Shown here piece after piece: positions 1 through 11,821 of a stretch of 64,000 nt of DNA (within the stretch, counting starts at the first letter, position 1; every line of letters starts with the position of its first letter). A program made the position numbers and the translations under genes. The stretch is from NCBI GenBank assembly GCA_030268105.1, contig BSDZ01000004.1, positions 6,304,001-6,368,000 of the forward strand, read 5' to 3'. The DNA is from Volvox africanus. Its lineage: Eukaryota > Chlorophyta > Chlorophyceae > Chlamydomonadales > Volvocaceae. The notes under the pieces were generated by a model, which saw nothing but the letters and a program-made list of their open reading frames with translations, searched no databases and had not been told where the DNA came from.

Positions 1-159
1 ACCTCATGCCTTTCTACAGTCTCAGCAGCGGACACTGGCTGACCTAGAAATCATTAAATAGATGTTGAAATATAGCTACAATTATTTGATTATATAAACT
101 GACATCGTTATGCACCTTGCTTGTTATCCCTTCGTAATGTCGGAATCGCCCTTACGCAG

Positions 160-1629
160 TCGCCTGAAGACTATCTCCAAACCTACGTGATTCTTCCAAA
201 GGACCACACCTCCATTACACCGCCCATCGCTGTGGGCGTAGAAGCCACCCACGGGTTCGTGGACAAGGCTTCCCAGCTGCCCTTGAAGAGCATGATCATC
301 CCGATAGGGCCCTCCAAATTTTTCAACCTCACAAGCATCGATGTGCCCACAACCTTTATCCCTGCCGTGGGCTCCAATCCCTTCACGTAAGCCCGGTACC
401 CGCGAAGTACTCACCGTGAAAAAAGTAAAGATCTAGCCGCGATCGAGGCGGCAATGCCCAAGCTGCCGAACCTGCCCTGGCCTTACGAACGTTATGTGCG
501 TCATAGGAGCTGGCCGCGTGGGGCGGCCTATCCCGCCCAAACCTGGTCTTGATGAGGAGTCTGGAAAGAAATTAGAACCGGTTGAATTATACTAAAATGA
601 TCTTTCAAATGGCAAAATAACAATCATGATTGTTAAGATGAAAACCACCCTCGAATTATGTGACCGTTAAGGTAGTTGTTGTAAATGGTATTCGAGTCGG
701 TTGAAGATATGACTCATCCTTCCGTTACCCTGATCACTGCGCTGGTTCGCTTCGTTCCGTACCAACATCATATATTGATGCCGTCTGTTATAGCCTTATG
801 TACGGCATAACCCTGCTATCCGAGGGAGGGTTACCACTACCGTTCTAATCACCTGGTGCTTCCAAAACACCCTTACTTGTACGGATGAAAACCCCAGGTT
901 TGTGTACTGGTCGTACCACCTCTTTGGCCACATTCCCGTGGGTAAGTCCCCATGGGTCGGTGGGTCGGTTCAAAACTCGACGTCCTTAGCCCTCGCAGCT
1001 GCTCTTTTCGTCCCTCCCTCCCTCCCTCGTCTAAACCCCCATGCTGCGGCTAATGAAATGAACCAGCATTCTCATATAGGGCCTTATGTCAACATTTCGT
1101 CTCCCGCAACTTTATTAAGTACAACTGAACACCAAAGGAAGGAATGATACAACAAACCTTACATACGCAGGTATCTACGATAAGGCCCACTTCGATTTCC
1201 ATTTTATGCTTCCGACGGCGGACTATTGGTGGAATCAGCAGTGGACACCGAATAGCCACGGGCCCTGCCTGGGGGCCAACAATGAAACATTCTTCAAGAC
1301 CTTCAAGCCCATCCCTGACAAGTGCTGGCCCGGGGGAGCTTCCAGCAAAATTGAGCAAATCGGAGACTTTGTTTGGGGGGTGAGGTGGTGGAGGAGGAGG
1401 GTAGGGTTGGGTAGGGTAGGGTAGGATATGGCTGCACGCGTGTGTATGTGTGTGTATTGTCCGTACGTGCGTTCCTCTGCATTCATTCGTACACACAGAA
1501 GCGATTATGGTTTCGAAAGGTTTCGTACGATTCATCAGCTGACAAGTTATTCCATACATCCATTACTTCATAAAACTACCGAAACCTGCCTCTTGCACAT
1601 ATCGAGAGCGCTGTCCCTGTCCCTGCTGC

Positions 1630-1674
<45 letters not shown>

Positions 1675-2890
1675 ACCGAATGTCAACCCCTCTATTCCGC
1701 AGATGGGCTCGCACCTCTTCGATTATGTAAGTACGACTACGGAAAATGTTGCCATATCAGGGCATATGATGCCATGAAGTTGATAGTGATATTTGGCCAG
1801 GGAATTCGGTCGGTGGTGGTTGGGTTCGTAAGGTGCCGTACCCGAAGGCCTCGGCGCCGGTTCCAAATTAGCTCCTGATGTGGGTCTGAATCTATTGTTG
1901 CAGAACAAGATGCTCTCTCCTAAATTTATAACTGTCCCAACATTTCAGTAACCTCTAAGCGCCTCCACCGTCCCGTCCCGCTCATAATCCCTCCCGTACA
2001 CAAATACACACACAGGGAGCACCGGAGTTCAACCCGAATCAGTACTTCAACTTCACTCACGTAAGCAACTGAATAACCGGTATTCTGTTAGCTGTTCTAA
2101 AGCGCGACGCAGTCATAAAGTAAGTAGCGCAACACCCAATCTGTGTTTTGCTAATTTGTGTACCCCTTCGTACCTGTATCTCCCGTACTTAGATCTACGG
2201 TCAGTACGACGGTGCGATCCAGTACTTCGAGGCGATGGTTACCCAGGAAAGCATGCAGCGACCCCGGGGCTATAGGGAGTGCCGGCCCTTCGCGGTAAGG
2301 TCCCCACTGCCTCCTCTTATTTTGTCGAGGGTTCATGTATTATAAATGGTAATGAGGGAAATGTAAAAGCACTATCATGAAAGTAATGTCAATTTGAGTA
2401 CGACAGTTCCACATGTCTAATTAACGTAACCAAAGAAGCCTGTGGAGGAAGAACTAGCAAATGTGTTTCATTCGGTAGCAATATATGTTATGGGTGATGA
2501 AATTTGTATTCGTATCGGCCTAAAGTCTCCGTACGGCTTATTACGATATGAGAAAGTTCTATCAAAACTTAACTTTTTTAAAAGTAATTAAGACTCGCCC
2601 AAATATTCTTTTCTCTTGCCGTACAGAAACCTGAAGCCATGGCAGTCTCCAGAGACATCCCGGGCATGTTATGTCTTGAGCGGAAGACGAAAGTCTTCGC
2701 AGTCGAGTACCAAACCTTCTCAAAGTACGCAAGGCGACATTGTTGTTGTCGGTTACGGGGGGAGGGGAAGGGGGAGAGGGAGAGGTATATTGACTGTCAC
2801 CTCGTTAGAGGTGTCTCTCTCTCTCCCAGATGGGCGGGTCCCTGCCCCTCCTGCCCTGCCATAGGGACGCTCGCATCCATTCACCCCTAA
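160..2890 (+). CDS. TTHB210-like / DUF5602 domain protein, 5' partial, 7 exons seen
   Basis: Exons 160-386, 898-941, 1171-1379, 1703-1726, 2016-2060, 2193-2294 and 2627-2890 join in consistent codon phase and give about 304 residues. Readable family-like motifs, in order, are ITPPIAVGVEATHGF, an aromatic block YWSYHLFGHIPV, the hallmark AHFDFHFMLP, a Cys/Pro block (CWPGGA), MGSHLFDY, GAPEFNPNQYF and IYGQYDGAIQYFEAMVT. These match the layout I know for the bacterial TTHB210-like (DUF5602) fold, whose molecular role is unknown. Exon 1 opens at a 3' splice site in phase 0, so the N terminus and any signal peptide lie left of the window. The last exon starts KPEAMAVSRDIPG and becomes low-complexity (GEGKGERER) before the stop, so the true C terminus may differ. 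Family assignment is from memory of the motifs; the exon chain itself is well supported by phase. Confidence 0.62.
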
Positions 2891-4642
2891 TCAACTTCGG
2901 CATATACCTATGAACTACTTACGGGTGGTATACGGCATCCTTACTGCCGTACAGCTCTGGACTTGCATCTTACTTACGTACATGTACTTCACATCTACCG
3001 ATGTTGCCCTCCCCCTCCCAACGGCATCCACCCCGTTGTGAACGGAGGGGGGGGGCAGCAAACACTGTTCGCATGAATAATTCTGCCAACGGAATGAAGT
3101 TGAGGAATGCAACCTCTACGCGCCTTTGACCAATATTTCCGCAGAATGGTTCAAGTGTTAGTGCTCTGTACGGCATCTAAGCCCGCCCTCGCTGACCCAC
3201 AACCCCTCCCTACTTTTGGCTACAACCATGTCAGGGTACCCGGGGACTGCGGTGCTCTTACAGCCAAAAACGCCATGGGAGGGTATCCGGCGAGTGCGGC
3301 CCCCGTGCCGCCCTCATGCTCCGTACCACCACCACTCAGCGCCTAGACTTTGAGTACTTAGGGTTTTCACGTCATTTAAGCAGTGCCTAGTTAAGCTGCC
3401 GTACCTACTGTGCCCGCATCACGTACAGTATAAGGCCTATAAGTAGTACCTATTGTGCGTGCGGGGAGGGAGGGGGGTTATTTCCCGAGACGGTTTGGTT
3501 TCCGGTAACCCGTATCTGTCATGATAGCACGAAGAAACGCATCTTTCACTTTTGGGCGCCAGATCGTCATCGGTGAATGGATTGCTGTGAGCAGCTCGTA
3601 CAGCCCCGAAGGCTTGTTAGCGCAGGCTTCTTCATCTGCAAGTGAAGTTTATGCACGAGATCAAGGAATAATTACGGCCGAGAATCAATGTATCGATAAA
3701 ACCTGCGTCATGTTTACTTTGCTACCTTGAGCACGAATTGAATATATTTATGAAGTATACGCGAGCCGGGATCCCCAGATGTTTTGGGGGAGTGATTATT
3801 TTTAGCCTTTTTCCGCCTTCCCCCCTCCCGGTGTGTACGGACTCGCTGGTTAGTATGCTCGTCTGGGTGTGCTGCATCGAAAAATAGTTTTATGAATATT
3901 GTTTTTTGGCATAGAGTTTTGCCTCTATCCTGCTAGATACCTCGCATATGTCGTACATGCATATTCTGCAAGCTTTGGACATATTTCTACGCATCAAGTC
4001 ACAACCCCGTTTGCGCACGCGTTAAGTTACTCATTATCATATACAAGCAGCCCCTTGCAAAATTACGTCGGGGCTGTGGGGAGCAGATAAATTGTTCGTA
4101 CAATCGTACACGCTAATTCAGGATGGCAAAGGAGCCAAAGGAGCCAGACACCGTGAGATATGGCTCCTCGTCGTATAACATCTTATGTAACAATGGAGAA
4201 GAACGGCACGCGGATGAGACGAGTGCAATTAAAGAGCAAAAACGTATTGCGGTACACAGAAATGCATTGCAATCATGGAAATAACTACACGAACAAAAAT
4301 TAAAGCAGTAATAAATCCATCTATGCATTCTTTCTCTGTGACACTTTTTCATGGTCGTTTTTACGAGGTCGATATTTTGGCGGTTGGGGGAGCGTCACGC
4401 ATCAATCGACCAACTGCTGGCGAGTTGCACACCCCTCTCCCATGATGCTAGCGCTTACCAGACGAATGTCGTGCAACTGCCGCGGGAAGCCAGACCCTTC
4501 TCAACACGAACGGCTAACTACGCATCCTGGGAACGTGTGCTTAGCAGCTATATCGAGGACGGCAGGATCTGCACCCGTACCAGATACCCGATACCCGATA
4601 CCGTATCAGACATCGCTTAACGGACCTCCGTCAGTGCACAGC
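2891..4642. other. Convergent intergenic region
   Basis: The stretch between the stop of the DUF5602 gene (+) and the stop of RGP1 (-) should hold both 3' UTRs. Short open frames occur, but none shows a recognisable motif or a chain of phased splice sites. It contains an odd purine-rich patch near 3040-3055 and several copies of the GTACGGCAT-type word (for example near 3168). I see no RNA gene. Confidence 0.6.
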
Positions 4643-7600
4643 CTAGCGGGCAATCGCAATCGGGGGCCGCACGCTGAGTGGCAACGCCCAAATCAGTTGC
4701 TCCAGCTGTGGGCGCATGGGGCTTGCACGCTTATCCACAGCGGAGAAAGAAATACGCGGTCCCACATGAAGCTCAAAGCGGAGAACCCAACGCAATGAAA
4801 CCATGGGTGTGCGGAAGGAAGGCGTTGCTGTAGCGGGTAGTGAGAACATAAAAGATGTAAGCGCGCTGTCACACGCCAGCTCGTGATGCTCCGCGTGCAG
4901 ACGGCGGATGACTGTGGACACACCGCCGCCCTCCCGCTTGTTCTACAAGAGGAAGATAAGGGCAGCCAGGACATCAGCTAGGTGGTGGTGGTGGTCTATG
5001 CGTTCGTTTATGCCTACCTTTCCCTGATGGCTTGGCCCCATGTATTACATGCTCTTCAATGCCTTCCTACTAGAGATTACATGATAAACCTTGTGAATAC
5101 ATTTAGGCCGGCATGCACATAATTACAATTGTGCAACACTTTGCATGCACGCTCACTGGTGAGGATACCTCCTCCGGGAAATAGGCAGGCTCCTGAAATG
5201 GCTGTGCTCACCTGCGGCCTGCATTCCGGTGAAATCACCTCCTCCGTCTCCAGGAGGATGGCAACACCGTAACATATCATTGGTGGCTTAACAGTGTGCT
5301 GTCCCATCGAAATAGCAATGGGTTGGCGGAAGTCCATCACACCCCCAAATGTGGCACCAGGCTGCAGCGGCACCTCCAATGGAGCCTGATGATGATGATG
5401 ATGATGGACCAAACCAAGACGTGAACTAGTAAGCCGACAAAGCTGAAGCTGATCACTTGAATCAACGAAACCAAAATCCATAATTCAGTAAATATATAAT
5501 TTTAACGGATCAGACAGCTAGCACCTACCACACAAATTCATTCCTGGACACACACACATGTGTGTATATATTCAAGCTCGCATGCACGCGAAGATAACAG
5601 CAATGAATTCTTACGTGCAATAAAACCCGAAGCAAGGGCTGATCTCCCATGTTGAGCATGTAGACCTTGCCGAACAGTGAGCTGCGACGGCTAGGGTACC
5701 GTGAAAAGCCAGTCACTCCACTGGCTCCTCCAGACAGCTGCCGCTGCTGGGTACGCGGTGCACTCTCTGCGGGCATACTGCTGTTGCAAGCTGACTGCTT
5801 CGGCGTATACCCATGGCCCCCCATCCCACAATCAGTAGCAGACCTCCGAAAGATCGTCACATCCTCCGAGTCCGACTGCGAGTGGGAGTCCGTTTCCAGG
5901 GTCTGTGCAAAGTGCAACGGGAAGGACGCGTCGAATGGGCGATTCACACCAAATGGGATAACGCCACGGGAAAGCAGGTATGATCCTGCGCTTTTGCCGC
6001 CGTTACTCTCTGGAGAGGAGCCCGCTGCTGCCCCTGCTGCTGCCCCTGCTGGAAACGAGCCCCCGTCAGAACATGGCAAATTGAAATTGAACATGCCGCC
6101 GCTGCGGAGATTTCCGTGCTGTACCTCCCGCCATCGAATCCTGCAACAGGGCATCAGAAATAGTATACAATACAATACAACGGAGAGATCACCGCCACCA
6201 CCATCATCATGTTTGCTATTACACTTTGGGCGACTCGTTCTGAAAGGACAAGCACCGGGGGCCCTGACGGGGCCGAACCACAGCGCGCAGGGGGGAACAC
6301 AAGGCTTAGTCTGATCGACCTGCCGCGCGCTCCTCCCCTGGCTTGAGCCAGCAAGGGCACTCAAACCTCACGAGCCTCTCTACTCTGGCTACTCAAAAGA
6401 ACAGAACCTCAGCCAACCACACCAGCACCCAGATGGAGAGGACAAGAAAGCTAGAGAACAAACCCTACCACCCGAAAACTAGGAAACCCCTTCTCCGCTA
6501 CCACCACATGCACCCTACCCAAAGGCCTGGCCCTCCCTACTAGAGACAGTCTAAGGAAAGGGGGCGCTAAACTAGGGACACCTCCCAAACAGCCCAGCAG
6601 AAAAAGCAAGACACCACTAAAGACGCAAGTGGTGGTGCAGCAGCCGCACAGCGTGCACTTAACACGATTTAGCACAATTTTCCAACAACCTTAACATTGA
6701 ATTCCACATACCTGCAGCTCCTGCCCAGGGCGTAGTCACAAATTGTTACATCGCTATCGTCGGAACTGCTGCTGAGACCCACATGGCTGCTGCTGCCAAT
6801 ACTCGATAGGAAAGCTGATGAGTGCAGAGGCATGTTGGTGGAAAATGAGACTGCCGCGGGTCCATTGCCCGCACCACTAGGCTGCTGTAGCTTGCTGTCC
6901 GTGCACCCAAGGTCACTGGTTTTGCGACCATGCACATGATGCGTCGTAGATTTAGATACGTCACTGGCTGAGGGTTCACATGCTCCAGACACCAAGCTCC
7001 GGAGGCTGCTGTCGAAAGAACTTGTACGGCGGTCAGCAATAGTTCCCGAGCTCGCCGGAATATTACCCCCGAGCGCGTAGTTTTTGGGCCAGACGGTAAG
7101 AGTCGTGGACGCTGTTGTCTCGTACACCACGGCCTCTAGGTGGCCTGTGAGGGTAAGGTTGAGTTATGAATACACATGCACGTGATGATCTCGTCTTAGT
7201 GTGGTAGCTAGTAGCTTAAGGCCACCTAAGCGACATCAGTAACGTGCGCGGATCTGCTGCCTACATACCCCTCTGGACTTCATATACCGCTTTCACGTGT
7301 ATCATGTAGAAGAAGCGCACAGCACTTCCCCGGAATGAAGGCGGCAGTGCCGCCGGTAGACGAAACCTGGCATACAAATAAAGCCGGGGGTATTGACAGA
7401 TGTATAGCGGAAAACACAGAGGATACACTCTGATAGCTTCCCGTGCTGCTGTTCTCATGTTAGTTGTCCACTGGTTGGGTTACCTTAAGTCACAGGGAAC
7501 TACTCGCCCCGAAACGCAAAACAAAGAAAACCACTCATCCACTGCTGCCCAGTAATCCGAATAGGATTTAGGAGAGACAACCAGGAAAAATACTACCTCG

Positions 7601-8258
7601 CTGACGTTCCCGGCCTTACCTCAGCTGGAAGCTTTGCATGGCATGCGGCGCCAGCACCTTGTCACTGACAAGCACCGCAGACTCGGTCGCGAAAATGCAA
7701 CGAACGCGTTTCTGTCGTCATCGACAACCAGAATAAGCGGGATGATTGACAAGGTAGCTGGGTTTGAAATCGCCACCCATCAGTGGCCTTTCCCCAACGA
7801 CACGCCAGCGATAATGACAAGTTATATGTTACCCCACTCTCATGAACTGCGCCTTGGGGCATAAAGAACAGTACTACATACAACTACGTCTCTGTCCGTC
7901 CGCGATTGAACTCCAACCCTTCTTTTGGGACATACCCGGGAATCCACGACTTCCGCTGGCACCTCTGGACGATGCAAGAAATATATAAAACTGGAATCTG
8001 TTCTCTCAGATCCATTTGCCTGGAAACTGAGCTCCTTTATGTGTAAGACTTGCTGCACTGGTCGAACACGGCTGGCTTCGTGTAAAGCGCTTTCCGTCTC
8101 ATTATTGAAGATCTGAGCATTACAACAACATCAATGGTCACTAGTTTCTGCCAGTTGCACATACAGTTGTGGCTTCGTGTCACCTGTACACATACTTGAA
8201 CTACCTCGCCAGGCAAGAAATACGTTTTGCTTAAAGTCAAATTGACTTGAAGGGCCAT
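4643..8258 (-). CDS. RGP1: RGP1, arrestin-like subunit of the RIC1-RGP1 Rab GEF
   Basis: Eight exons read right to left: 8258-8184, 8112-7936, 7711-7620, 7366-7269, 7144-6712, 6140-5615, 5442-5212 and 4942-4643. All junction phases agree, giving 643 residues. Family landmarks are an N-terminal arrestin-type strand (MALQVNLTLSKTYFLPGEVV), the signature LPAALPPSFRGSAVRFFYMI, a mid-protein LQPGATFGGVMDF followed by CYGVAILLETEE, and a C-terminal SLPATATPSFRT then MVSLRWVLRFEL, ending EQLIWALPLSV. In yeast and animals RGP1 with RIC1 activates Ypt6/Rab6 at the Golgi. Exons 5 and 6 carry a long Ser-rich linker between the conserved halves. Exon 7 contains a run of six His codons next to its 5' end. 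Its acceptor could instead lie at the in-phase CAG just before GCTCCATTG, which would remove that His tract. The start is the first ATG of the conserved strand. Confidence 0.87.
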
Positions 8259-11200
8259 ATGAATGATAACCTGGAACGTCTAAATGCAGCACGTACGTTA
8301 TTATTAAAATCGTGATGTCCCGAGGCGTCTATTACTCACAACAAGATAGTAAGCGTACTTACAACAAGTAGCGCGCTATGCGGCAGCTGACACTCGTATG
8401 GCCCTTTTAGAGCAAACTTGCAAAGTTACTCGCCTGTTGCTGTGTGCCGTATGCAAAGCTCTGGGAACGAATCCGACTGGAAATGAATACGGTCATAAAA
8501 AATTTGCATAGAGTTTTTTCTATACTAACTTGCAGATATCATAGTTACATATCAGGTAACCTGTTCGGCGTGTCCATGGATCAGGGAAGCTTTATGAATC
8601 TGCAAGTTTAGATCTAAAGGTACTTAATATTAAAGTTAATTGATACTTAATAATAAGCGTTTAGGACAGTGGGGCCATTTAAATATGTTCGCGATAGAAT
8701 GTGGTATTAATTTCGGGGCAGAAAGTATAACTAGTACTTCTTAGTTTCTGCGCTTTTTCATGATCCGGGTCATGGAATCTGACGGACTCACGCAAAATTC
8801 TCGCAAGTTGTCATAATTTTGGTTTTGTAGTACATTACCAAAATGGCTACACAGGAAAGGACGAATGCACGAATGCCTTGTCTGTGACCCTTGTGAAGTC
8901 GAAGATGAATAGCATACAAGAAGAGTATATATGCTGATGGAATGTCCGGAGTACCACAGCATACGACAGGACGTTGCGTGTGTGTATGGAGTCTTTGTCT
9001 GAAAAAGTCAATATCCTTGCTGTCCCTGGAACACGTTCATATAGGTTCGGGGGGTTCCCCGGAACGATAAAGGGCCTACCCAGTTAGAGTTCCGGGGGTG
9101 CTACTGGAGAAAACTTGAAACTCGGGGGATCCCGAGAACAAGAAGCTACCCCCTTGAAGAAGGATCCTGCAATAGAAGCACTGGAAGTGCAATGCGGCTC
9201 TCGTCCTGGCCTGGTCCCTCCCTTGCCCCTGGCAGGGAGTGTGTACCGGGACTTCGCTCTGTCGCCCGATGTCACCTCGTTTTGCCTGAGCGAGCCCCTG
9301 GCCTGTGCCAGCTACCTGGATGGGCCGTATTAACTGATCTGACTTTCTTCTGTATATGAGAGTTGCTCACTCTCAACAAAGCCTATTGGCGCTTCCTGAC
9401 GCCCCCTCGCCGCCTTCATATTTCACAATTCCTCCGAAACCCAAAACCCTTACGTGGTGGTCAGGGGTACCTTGCCATGTGTGTGTATCAAGAAAAGAGG
9501 ATCGGGCAACTTGAAGTCTCCCTCCGCAGAGAATAAATACAGCAACGCTTACACATCAGGGGCCCCATCTTGTAAGAAACGGTGCGGTGCGGTGTGGTGT
9601 GGTGACGCTTACGGCCACAGAGATCTGTGCAGTTTAATTACATTCATACTGAACCCGATTCGGGCCTCCATTGGCCGCTTAAATAAAATCGCAAACATCT
9701 ACTACCACCATTAAGTCCCCATGTACCCTTCCGCCATTAAGTTCCGGTGTACCCTTCCCTGCATGCGTCTTTAGAGGGCTAGCAACGCTGGCCACCCCCA
9801 CTTTCCAGCCTATCTTACGCCAGCCCTTCCCCCCTTTCATAAGGCTGGCCCCCCTGTTATTCCCCGACGAGTAACGAAGGTTCCCCCAGCCTTGGTCCTA
9901 TCGGTGCCGTAAAAGCTAAAAGATGTCTCCTGGTCCCGACCCCACAGCACAAACAAAAAACAACACACATCTGCGTCACATGAAACGTGTGCCATCTTGC
10001 GTATCCATTCCTCCGCAACCTCTGCAATCAGAACTGCATTGCCATCACCACCATTATTGTCACTGCCAGGCTGCGCTCGAGGGAAGAAGTCGGCGCTCCG
10101 AATCTACAAGCCCAGCCCTGCCTTCGGCCGATAACTACTACCTGCCAAGGAAGATTTTTCGCCCTGACCCGCCACGTCCCCCTGACATGCTCACTAAAAC
10201 ACACCAGCCTAACACAGAGCCATATAAGGCCTCCAATCCGCACACGTCACAACAACACCTTATACAGACCATATATACCCGTCCTACCTATAATCCCATT
10301 TGCTGCTGCTGGGCGGACTTTCCCCGTCCCCGTGCCCGTGCCCGTGCCCCCTCTGTTTGGTCCCCCTTTGGGACTAAACCACCCTTTCTCTCTACCCATC
10401 TACGGCCACAGCGCCTAACGGACAACCATCTCCTAACCTGGCACCTGGGGCATTGGCGTGACATGCCTTCCACCGATCCCAATCCGCCGTACCATCAACA
10501 CCCTAGCCACACACCTGTCCACTTTGTACCCCTATCAATCTGGCAACCAACTAATCAGCAAGAGAGACACACATATACACGCATACATATATGCACCCAG
10601 GGAGATGCACAGACACACACACACACACTTGCACACGCGTACGGACGCACGCTCGTGAAGGACTCGGCCAATCAACCAGTCATAGCTACCCGGGTCAACC
10701 AGCACCGCTCACGAACCGGCCCCCTTGCCTTTTCTGACATAAGCCCCCGGAGGATGCCGGTTTCCTCGTCCTACCAAAAAGAGGCCACGAATCTTGCGGA
10801 TCTTGTTAACGAGCTGTCCCTAGGAGCCTCTCTCCCTTTCCACGTCCCTGCCCGTGCCCATGTGTAAATGCCACCCTTGCGTCAGTACGCTACCCTAAAG
10901 CAGGCCCCAAGCCCTGGCAACGTTGACCAGGCACCCCGGTATTATGCACTGTCCGACAGGGCAAGCGGAACCTCGCATCAACCAACTCCTCCTCCGGCAA
11001 CAACTAAATGCCAGGCTTTTCCCGCGCAGATCCAACGCTTTGAAAGATATCAGCAGCAGCACCACAACCACCAGTTCGTCACGCCACCTTGCACCACACT
11101 GACAGTACGTGTTCGCATCCACCGCTTTCCGCCAACCGCTGTACTGCGGATATGTACAGCAGTAAGGAAGGTGGGCTGTAGCCGGCGGGTCAATCACCGA

Positions 11201-11821
11201 CCAATCAATCGCAACGAGCTATCGAAACCTGGCATGCGAAACGTCTTTCCTACCCCCAACCCACCCCACCCGGCCGCACCTCCCTTCTCCTTATCTTATC
11301 CTTTTGCGTTTGCGAACGCCTCGGTGCCTCTCTAGCCCCTCTTCTCTCCCTGCCCCTCCCTTCCTCCCTTGAAACTCGCGCCGTCTGTGGATGCAGAGAG
11401 CTGCGTGTGCGCCTACACAGGGCCGTTGCGACGGGACCGACGACCATAATCGCTTTTTCTCCAACAGTGCATTCAACAGCAATGGTTTTGTTGTTCATTG
11501 CCCTCCTAACCCAGGTGGGCCCCCCTCGACATCCTTCCTAAACGTCCCACGTTTCTGCCAACACACACTGCAAAGGCCACATCCCCCGAGCAGTTCCATA
11601 ATTGTGGGCCATCTGGGACATCAGATTTCGAAAAAACCTGAACTCATCATTCTCTACTCAAACAAAGACCGCACCGTGTCTGTCTGTTTGTCTGTGTGCC
11701 TGCCTGTCTGTCATCTGTTTGGCGTAAACAGGTGACACTGTTCAACATGTGTGAGTCGAATACCTAATACCTGCGTACGAATGTACGATGCGTATAGGAC
11801 ACTTGACTGACTGATACTTCT
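8259..11821. other. Gene-poor region between RGP1 and eIF4B
   Basis: This 3.5 kb stretch lies upstream of RGP1 and downstream of the eIF4B-like gene, both on the minus strand. It holds a LINE C-terminal fragment at 8841-9002 and pyrimidine-rich DNA with (CA)n near 10610-10625. Long open frames at 9923-10867 and 10868-11335 are rich in Pro, His and Thr, show no domain and no phased splice partners, and are most likely chance frames in C-rich DNA. Part of 10.8-11.8 kb is probably the eIF4B 3' UTR. Confidence 0.5.
8841..9002 (+). mobile_element. Degenerate LINE (non-LTR) C-terminal fragment
   Basis: One frame reads a Cys/His block typical of the region after the reverse transcriptase in LINE ORF2 proteins: HECLVCDPCEVEDE, then a stop codon where the family usually has an H, then MLMECPEYHSIRQDV. 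The usual pattern is CxxC...VEDExHxLxxCPxYxxxR. The in-frame TAG and the lack of an upstream reverse transcriptase frame show a dead fragment. Basis is motif resemblance only. Confidence 0.45.

Noticed and set aside
5390..5405. (ATG)n / poly-His run as a microsatellite feature
   Set aside because: Part of RGP1 exon 7 or its acceptor region; too short to list alone.
9923..10867. 315-codon open frame
   Set aside because: Pro/His/Thr-rich frame in C-rich DNA with CA repeats; no domain and no splice partners.
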